Shown here: one piece after another, positions 59,901 through 64,000 of the stretch
Numbering within the stretch: the stretch's first letter is position 1
Layout of the letters: each line of letters opens with the position of its first letter
Assembly: GCA_047602185.1 (NCBI GenBank)
Contig: JASGHY010000001.1
Location: forward strand, 2,356,001-2,420,000
DNA: 64,000 bases
Direction of reading: 5' to 3'
Origin: PMP191F sp047602185
Lineage (GTDB): Bacteria; Bacteroidota; Bacteroidia; Chitinophagales; Chitinophagaceae
Notes under the pieces: generated by a model
Told to the model about the DNA's origin: nothing
The model's input: only the letters and a program-made list of their open reading frames with translations
Database searches by the model: none
Program-made: the position numbers and the translations under genes

Positions 59901-60493
59901 AACACATTATAAATTTCTCCCTTATTAAGATTGATGGTATAGGTCTGCCCTGCCGTCATGGTCTGGGTATTAGCAGTGGGCATTACCTCTATAGAGGTAT
60001 TGTCCTCAGTAGCTACCACAAAAAAGTAGGAATATGACTGGTTGTTGATGGTAGCCTGTGCCACCTGGGTAAAGTTGACGGAGTAATAATTCTGCCCCAG
60101 GGTACTTACCGGCAGACAGAGGGTGGCCCCGGAAACCGATGCATAATATATATGTGCATAAGCTACCACCGCTTTGTCGGCAGTGATATGAATGCCACGG
60201 TCGTTATAAACCTTTTCTTCTTTTAAAAATGCTGTGGAAGGAATGGGAACTTCTATTACCTGGCCGGCAGTCAGATTGTAAGTACCAACTACAACGCCAC
60301 CAATTTCAACCGTAAAAGGAGTGCTTACATCGGAGGTTACGTATACGGACATACCCGGGTCCTGACCGGCATACATCTGCTGATGGTTGCCGTACCCTAA
60401 CCAAAATTCTTTCCCTTTGTTGGTGAAATCCTGTGCATAGCATGTGCCAATTACACCCAACAAGGCAAGCAGTAACAACGGTGATTTAAACAT
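56999..60493 (-). CDS. Giant PKD-domain surface protein with IgGFc-binding-like N-terminus and T9SS type B tail
   Basis: The 1164-residue protein has a signal peptide (ending TCYAQ). Residues of about 20-480 resemble the IgGFc-binding domain (NKGKEFWLGYGNHQQMY, VYVTSDVSTPFTVEIGG, KAVVAYAHIYYASVSGATLCLPV). Several PKD repeats follow (DFGDGATSTLQNPKHLY, WTYGDGNTETVTHVNPVTHNYP, WTFGDGGTATAKDPTHKY), plus further Ig-like units. The last 85 residues (PNIFSPNGDGVNDTW, FNRYGQKVFSSTGYSKPWDGT, TGTYYWIV) are the gliding-motility-type C-terminal domain of T9SS type B substrates. It is probably a surface adhesin anchored via the adjacent PorP/SprF protein. Confidence 0.93.
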   Translation of the reverse strand: MFKSPLLLLALLGVIGTCYAQDFTNKGKEFWLGYGNHQQMYAGQDPGMSVYVTSDVSTPFTVEIGGVVVGTYNLTAGQVIEVPIPSTAFLKEEKVYNDRGIHITADKAVVAYAHIYYASVSGATLCLPVSTLGQNYYSVNFTQVAQATINNQSYSYFFVVATEDNTSIEVMPTANTQTMTAGQTYTINLNKGEIYNVLSSTDLTGSTIKSVNNGGGCKRIAVFCGSGRIGIGCVSNVTSSDNLVQQMYPTSTWGKKYVTVPSVTRPMNYYRVMRPDPATVVKVDGNVIGSGAFTDGFYYQFNDVSPHVIEADKPILVAQYFTTQSCGENTNNGDPEMIYLNPVEQTISNVTLTSLRLINQQNNAHYVNVVIQNTPGAINTFKIDGATYAYAFKPHPVDASYAYAQIPVSLGNHNLVCDTPFNAIAYGFGNTESYGYSAGTNLKDLYQFISIRNDYATVNFPASCKNTPFKFAMTFPYQPTLIAWKFNGLFPDITLSNPAYDSSWVVNGRTLYRYRLPTSYTIPTAGTYSIMVVANNPTGDGCNGVQEIRYDLEIFDPPQASFTFQHSGCLSDSVQFIDVPNAGGRTLTSWSWDFGDGATSTLQNPKHLYLSPVTNIKVKHSVISDVGCISDVYDNYISISPPPVADFTIATATCEGKDITFNNNSSVSVGIVSKSVWTYGDGNTETVTHVNPVTHNYPAKGNYTISLQSQDNLGCKSNVVSKTVEVHVNPVVDFTTPVVCVDDANPQFTNTSTISDGTASQMTYQWTFGDGGTATAKDPTHKYALAGQYSVGLTSTSNNGCATIATKSFTVNSGQPKAVFKMDASAINNQLCAADTIKLTDASTIDIGNIIRTEIYWDYTNDPTNKTVDNSPASGKVYQHKYADPGTAGTKTYQLRYVVYSGESCPNESRVSIVVKSNPGVQFDGLDAVCEEVAPFTVNSARELLGLTGTGEYSGDGITASGLFDPAKAKPGTHVIRYTYTATNGCTTSAQQNIRVFPTPVADAGPDKGVLQGGYTTLQAYASGNNIAVEWTPNSFINNTNIITPRVSPTQDMTYTLTVTSSDGCMAKDEVFVKYLEKIRIPNIFSPNGDGVNDTWVIQYLDSYTDCQVDVFNRYGQKVFSSTGYSKPWDGTQQGHPLPTGTYYWIVNPKNGKERMSGSVTIVR

Positions 60494-60969
60494 CGTCCAG
60501 GTTTATAGAGGGGCACAGAGCAACACTGCAATATAGTATAAAACACCCTGAACTACAATGATCTCTTCGGTTGTTTTATGCTTTTCCGTGTTCGCTTTAT
60601 CATATCCCAAAAAGGGAAATAATGAATACCAACAACATGAAGATAAAAATATGAAGAAGAGAAATTCCCATTTCAGGAATCACAAAATAAGCCGGAGAGA
60701 AGACATTAAATAGCCGTACAGACCCGTTATAATACCCCTATTGAACCTTCGCTCATGATCCGGTGGAGGTAGTCTATTCCTTCGTTAATGATCCGGAGTA
60801 AAAGTGCACTTTCTACAGGTAAGGTTCAAAGGCACCTGTCGGGAGCTGACCCAGGATTCTATTTTTCCAGCCTCTCCTTTTCCATTCTTTCCGGTCGCTG
60901 CCCCTCAGTTTCCGCCCCTGATTTTCTTCTTCCAATTCCCCATTCCCACTCCCCGATTTCTCCAAAAAC
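60494..60969. other. 476-bp gap without a recognisable gene
   Basis: No gene is supported. The stretch carries the presumed promoter region of the PKD-protein gene (minus strand) and the downstream flank of wbqC. No strong terminator or repeat class is recognised; it is pyrimidine-rich near 60860-60960 (TTCTTCTTCCAATTCCCC). Confidence 0.5.
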
Positions 60970-61587
60970 TTACTTCCTTAAAATAGCTGCTGCATTTTTC
61001 CCCTCACAAAACAGCAGGTCCAGGATAGAAAGATGAGGGATGAAACCGGTTCTTTCTTCAAACACCTGGTAATACTTTACCGGGTCAGGAAACTCCTGCA
61101 AAATGGTAGCGGGGAGCAATTTATTCCGCCAATCTTCATATACCGATTTTTCATAATCCGGTAAATACTCCGAAGTAAACTCAATACCAATGTTAACGCC
61201 GAGGGCTTTACAGGCCCATTGAAAGGTAGCCATATTCCACTCCATTATGTATTCATATTTTTTAGAATACAAATTTTCAAGACCATCCTGGTAATGCTCA
61301 AACCAGGGTGAGCGATTGTAACAGGAGCAGATTGTCTTCCAATGTTGTGACTGCCATTTTTGCATGTTTTTGATCTTTACCTCCTTCATCGGCTTGCGCT
61401 GATCACGACCTCCATCCAGCGGTACACTCAACAAAACTGTGCCTTCTGCTCCCGCAATTGCGCAACGGTTGCGATAACTCATTTTTCGGCCATGCTCATA
61501 TATATCAAAAACAACATGCGACTTTTCAATTGCGTTTTTATAAAATATAGCTGGTGCAAAATACTGACAATCAATTAATAATTTCAT
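60970..61587 (-). CDS. WbqC-family protein
   Basis: The 205-residue protein has the WbqC pattern: LLIDCQYFAPAIFYKNAIEKSHVVFDIYEHGRKMSYRNRC shifted for its length, VLLSVPLDGGRDQRKPMKEVKI, QHWKTICSCYNRSPWFEHYQDGLENLYSK and the C-terminal FIPHLSILDLLFCEGKNA. The first residues normally read Q-P-x-Y-F-P-x in this family; here CQYFAPAIFY fits. WbqC proteins occur in O-antigen and other surface-polysaccharide loci, with unknown catalytic role. It is the minus-strand gene downstream of an AT-rich region and has no polysaccharide neighbours here. Confidence 0.85.
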   Translation of the reverse strand: MKLLIDCQYFAPAIFYKNAIEKSHVVFDIYEHGRKMSYRNRCAIAGAEGTVLLSVPLDGGRDQRKPMKEVKIKNMQKWQSQHWKTICSCYNRSPWFEHYQDGLENLYSKKYEYIMEWNMATFQWACKALGVNIGIEFTSEYLPDYEKSVYEDWRNKLLPATILQEFPDPVKYYQVFEERTGFIPHLSILDLLFCEGKNAAAILRK

Positions 61588-62388
61588 CTATCGATAGTTT
61601 AAACCGTCATTGATGCAAATTTGAAATAAACTCTGTTGAAAATTCATTTTCAAGCTCTTATTTAGTTTTATTTAAATTAAAGAATACATCATTCAAAAAA
61701 TTGAAAAATAGTTTCTTAAGACTAAAATTGTTTACTAAAAAAATTGTCCTTAAATCTTTAACAGGTTTTTCAAATTCAATCACTGAAAACCTAAAGTTAT
61801 TAGTAAACAAATTTACAAATCCCAAATGCTCAAAAATCGCCTATCTCAAATAAATAATGAAATAGTACGTCCGGAAAAAGAGGCCCGTAAAAGGCCTCCC
61901 TACCCTTTACAGAGCGGGTGTAAAACCTGGTCAATCAGAGAACTGGAGCTGCTATTTTGTCCTGATTTTAAAAATGCAGATGCAGGATAAGTCGGAGATC
62001 GGGGTTAGCAGGCATTGCCGGATTTGGTCTATCGCCAAGAAATCAGAGCTTTTTCCATTGCATGTATTTTTTTATTATGCGTAACTAAATTTTAAAACGA
62101 CTGATTTATGACCCGTAATCGGGTAGAAATTGGAGAAAATGGCCGGTAGTGATTTTTACAGAGGGGTATTAAAAATGAGGTACCGGCCACAAAATCGACA
62201 GATCGCTTTTTTTTAGATATGGGCCAGGTGATTTGAATTTATACCCGGCAGTAACTTCCGGGTTGACTGAACGTATCAAAGTGGTGGCGTTTTTAGCGCC
62301 GTGGAATTTCTAAAGAATCATCAATTTTTTGACAGCATTTTTGGGCTGCAGATTTTAAGCCCTACATTGCGAATGGAAAATACAACCC
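61588..62388. other. 801-bp gap including an AT-rich island (61620-61860)
   Basis: No gene is visible. The first 240 bp after wbqC are strikingly AT-rich compared with the rest of the window and hold an inverted repeat TTGTTTACTAA (61728-61738) / TTAGTAAACAA (61800-61810), extendable to 15 bp with one mismatch. Nested inside it is AGGTTTT (61763-61769) / AAAACCT (61786-61792). The rest (61860-62388) is of ordinary composition. The lipoprotein promoter is expected near 62340-62380. Confidence 0.55.
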
Positions 62389-62832
62389 ATGAAAAAGATC
62401 AGCCTGGTATTATTGCTCCCCTTTTTGATGCTCGCCTGCGCCAAACCAACCGGTTTTGATTACCTCGGTATCAGCAGTTTTAAAGTGCTCAGTTTTGGAT
62501 TAAAACAGTCAACTGTGGCAGTGAGTGTAAAATATTACAACCCGAATAAATTCCCGGTTACCATGAAAAATGCGGCCGTAGACGTTTATGTGAACAACAA
62601 TTATTTCGGAAAAACGAGTTTCGATTCTACCATCAAAATTGCCGGTCGGGACACTTTTGACCTGCCCGTAATTTTAACGGTTGACATGAAAAATACCGGA
62701 TTGGGAATTTTACAAACTTTGGGAAAAGAGGAAGTTTTAATCAAAATGGATGGTAAAGCACGCATCGGTCGTGGCGGACTTTTTATCAACTACCCCATTA
62801 AATATGAGGGGATGCAGAAGCTGAATTTTTAA
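62389..62832 (+). CDS. LEA14-like lipoprotein
   Basis: The 147-residue protein has a lipobox Cys17 (LMLAC). The mature domain reads VAVSVKYYNPNKFPVTMKNAAVDVYVNNNYFGKTSFDSTIKI, split at NPNKFPV, followed by RDTFDLPVILTVDMKNTGLGIL and YPIKYEGMQKLNF. This is the NPN-x-hydrophobic motif of LEA type 2 / WHy proteins, which are beta-sandwich proteins associated with desiccation and stress. Lipoprotein versions with unknown ligand are common in Bacteroidota. Start and length are standard. It ends before a repeat array and is convergent with the HMA-domain gene. Confidence 0.85.
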   Translation: MKKISLVLLLPFLMLACAKPTGFDYLGISSFKVLSFGLKQSTVAVSVKYYNPNKFPVTMKNAAVDVYVNNNYFGKTSFDSTIKIAGRDTFDLPVILTVDMKNTGLGILQTLGKEEVLIKMDGKARIGRGGLFINYPIKYEGMQKLNF

Positions 62833-63150
62833 TGTGAGGACGTGAGCGGGGCCCGGCAATCGTGAAACTGTTCCGGGTTGAATCGTGAGTCGTCAATCGT
62901 CAGTCGTGAGTGGTTGCTGAAGATTTCTGATTTCGGAATTTAGAGATTTAGTGAATGGGAATCGTGAGGTGCCAGTTGTGATTGGGTTGTTGTATTTTCA
63001 GACTTCTGACTTCAGATTTCTTCCAGTCCTTCCTTCGGATTTCGATATTTATAATTCGGGCTTTTCTTCCGGACTTTCGGTCTTCCCGACCTGCGGACTT
63101 GTATTTGCTAACCGCTAACGCCTAAAACCTAATTCCTAATTTCTTATTCC
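62833..63150 (+). repeat. Modular word-repeat array between convergent genes
   Basis: The words include GAATCGTGAGTCGTCAATCG, TCAGTCGTGAGTGG, ATTTCTGATTTCGGAATTTAG, AGATTTAGTGAATGGG, then CTTCGGATTTCGATATTTATA and AACGCCTAAAACCTAATTCC. The first class matches the 6.2-kb array and the second the 22-kb and 25-kb arrays. No element with TCAATG termini is present. No gene is visible. Confidence 0.75.
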
Positions 63151-63154
63151 AATA

Positions 63155-63184
63155 AAAAAACGCTCCCAAATGGGAGCGTTTTTT
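63155..63184. terminator. Bidirectional terminator of the HMA-domain gene
   Basis: AAAAAACGCTCCCA pairs perfectly with TGGGAGCGTTTTTT around an AA loop. It is positioned 19 bp beyond the stop of the minus-strand HMA-domain gene and could also stop plus-strand transcription. Confidence 0.92.
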
Positions 63185-63202
63185 AGTGCGTTTAGTAACG
63201 TA

Positions 63203-63559
63203 TTAGTGTCCTCCGCCGTCAGCAGGTTTCTGGCAACACTTGGGTAATTTTTTGTATGCTTCGGGGTCGGCAGTTACGTCGTCGGCATCATAGCCGGCAT
63301 TGGCAATAGCCGCTTTTATATTTTCAGGATTGGTCCTTTCGGCTACGTAGGTCACTTTTGCTTCTTTCTTTTTGTAATCTACGTTCACTTTCTGAACACC
63401 ATCTTCACGTTTCAAATACTCTTCAATACGTTTTTTGCAGTCTTCGCATTGTACGGTAGGCGTCTTAATGGTAACTGTCTGGATGCCTTTTTTGACTTGC
63501 GCCAGGCCTACAGAAGCAAGGCCGATCACCGCAATGGTCATTAACAGGAGTTTCTTCAT
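63203..63559 (-). CDS. Exported heavy-metal-associated (HMA) domain protein
   Basis: The 118-residue protein starts at the ATG of KKLLLMTIAV (a longer frame is likely untranslated). Signal peptide ends GLAQ. The HMA fold is complete: TVTIKTPTVQCEDCKKRIEEYLKREDGVQKVNVDYKKKEAKVTYV, with C38 and C41 forming the metal-binding C-x-x-C, then NIKAAIANAGYDADDV. An additional CC pair (KKLPKCCQKP) and a His at the extreme C-terminus could add ligands. It probably binds Cu(I) or Zn(II) in the periplasm. It starts 20 bp after pyrE on the same strand. Confidence 0.88.
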   Translation of the reverse strand: MKKLLLMTIAVIGLASVGLAQVKKGIQTVTIKTPTVQCEDCKKRIEEYLKREDGVQKVNVDYKKKEAKVTYVAERTNPENIKAAIANAGYDADDVTADPEAYKKLPKCCQKPADGGGH

Positions 63560-63579
63560 ACAATAATGTTTTACCAAAT

Positions 63580-64000
63580 TTACAGATTTCCGTTCCAGTT
63601 GGCAGGATCTTCGCGCCATTTTAACAATAGGCTTTCCTGCTCGGGAGATACCAGCCCTTTTTCAATAGCCAGCTCGATCAACACAGGGTAATTGGTAAGT
63701 GATTTATACTCAATACCAGCTTTTGCAAATGCTTCGGTAGCCACAGAAAAACCGTACGTGAAGATGGAAACCATGCCCATTACTTCCACTCCGGCAGCTT
63801 TTAATACGTCTACCACCTGCAGGCTGCTTTTACCGGTAGAGATCAGGTCTTCAATCACCACTACTTTCTGTCCTTTTTCGTAAGAACCTTCAATCTGGTT
63901 GCCCAATCCATGCTCTTTGGGTTTTGGACGAACATATATATAAGGCAGTTTTAATTGATCTGCCGCCATAGCTCCCCAGGGAATACCAGCCGTGGCTACA
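63580..64000 (-). CDS. pyrE: Orotate phosphoribosyltransferase (truncated by window end)
   Basis: About 140 C-terminal residues are visible and the frame remains open to the window edge, with VATAGIPWGAMAADQLKLPY preceding the ATG at 63969, so that ATG is internal. The PRPP-binding motif is VVVIEDLISTGKSSLQVV, and the RPKPKEHGLGNQIEG segment is the mobile loop with catalytic Lys and His. PyrE makes OMP from orotate and PRPP in pyrimidine synthesis. The N-terminal 60-70 residues lie beyond the window. The HMA-domain gene follows 20 bp downstream. Confidence 0.95.
   Translation of the reverse strand, partial: VATAGIPWGAMAADQLKLPYIYVRPKPKEHGLGNQIEGSYEKGQKVVVIEDLISTGKSSLQVVDVLKAAGVEVMGMVSIFTYGFSVATEAFAKAGIEYKSLTNYPVLIELAIEKGLVSPEQESLLLKWREDPANWNGNL

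Noticed and set aside
59255..60037. 260-codon open frame opposite the PKD-protein gene
   Set aside because: It is antisense to a well-supported coding region with PKD and IgGFc-like motifs; long antisense frames are expected in such low-stop codon contexts.
61600..61860. Replication origin
   Set aside because: The AT-rich island lacks recognisable DnaA boxes and there is no dnaA, dnaN or gyrase gene nearby.

Overview
The window looks like chromosomal DNA of a Bacteroidota species, most likely of the Chitinophagaceae (inference from gene content; no 16S or marker comparison was possible). Supporting features are a SusC/SusD outer-membrane pair, type IX secretion (T9SS) sorting domains of two kinds with a PorP/SprF-like protein, DUF5686 and DUF4397 proteins, many lipoproteins with a Cys-terminated signal peptide, a GSCFA protein, a WbqC protein, and a TAnnTTTG-type promoter upstream of ychF. 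I see no rRNA, tRNA, CRISPR array, prophage or transposase gene.

Layout. 0-6.1 kb: the end of a DeoR-type regulator, then a SusC-SusD-DUF4397 operon. 6.7-9.3 kb: a SpmA/SpmB-type membrane protein and YchF. 9.9-16.2 kb: a T9SS-secreted protein, three small lipoproteins (two are tandem paralogues), a class C beta-lactamase-like hydrolase, a membrane-anchored winged-helix regulator and a divergent YceI lipoprotein. 16.4-25.1 kb: a TonB-dependent receptor, PurC, an NmrA-like protein, a propeller lactonase, TrhO, a PH-domain protein and an XRE regulator. 26-34.4 kb: a two-motif aspartic-protease-like protein, then a minus-strand run of penicillin acylase, a small membrane protein, an RDD protein, DUF5686 and an S41 peptidase. 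35.4-45.5 kb: a collagen-repeat lipoprotein, BioF, MiaE, a SMUG2-like DNA glycosylase, a GH109-type enzyme next to an N-acetylhexosamine-kinase-like protein, GSCFA, HMG-CoA lyase, DUF2071 and an aquaporin. 45.6-61.6 kb: an S33 hydrolase, a CocE/NonD hydrolase, a tricorn-like S41 protease, small proteins, an FGE/SUMF1-like protein, a PorP/SprF protein with a 1164-residue PKD cell-surface protein, and WbqC. 62.4-64 kb: an LEA14-like lipoprotein, a heavy-metal-associated domain protein and the truncated pyrE.

Functional themes. Most genes are housekeeping or cell-envelope functions: outer-membrane uptake, exported peptide hydrolysis (six or more peptidase or amidase families) and surface adhesion through T9SS. 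The GH109-kinase pair suggests local N-acetylhexosamine salvage.

The unusual part is between the genes. (1) A modular repeat family made of short, imperfectly repeated words occupies about a dozen intergenic gaps in both orientations. The order of modules is conserved and words are swapped within modules. (2) Three compact elements with the shared termini TCAATGTCGTT / AACGACATTGA lie inside those arrays. Two are 190-192 bp copies that fold into one branched structure. The third is 106 bp, has the same terminal stem and entirely different internal hairpins. (3) Other repeated hairpins are present: an identical 16-bp terminator stem at two sites, an 18-bp perfect inverted repeat, a three-hairpin cluster, and two terminator-like hairpins with no gene before them. 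These DNA or RNA structures are the best candidates here for an undescribed system.
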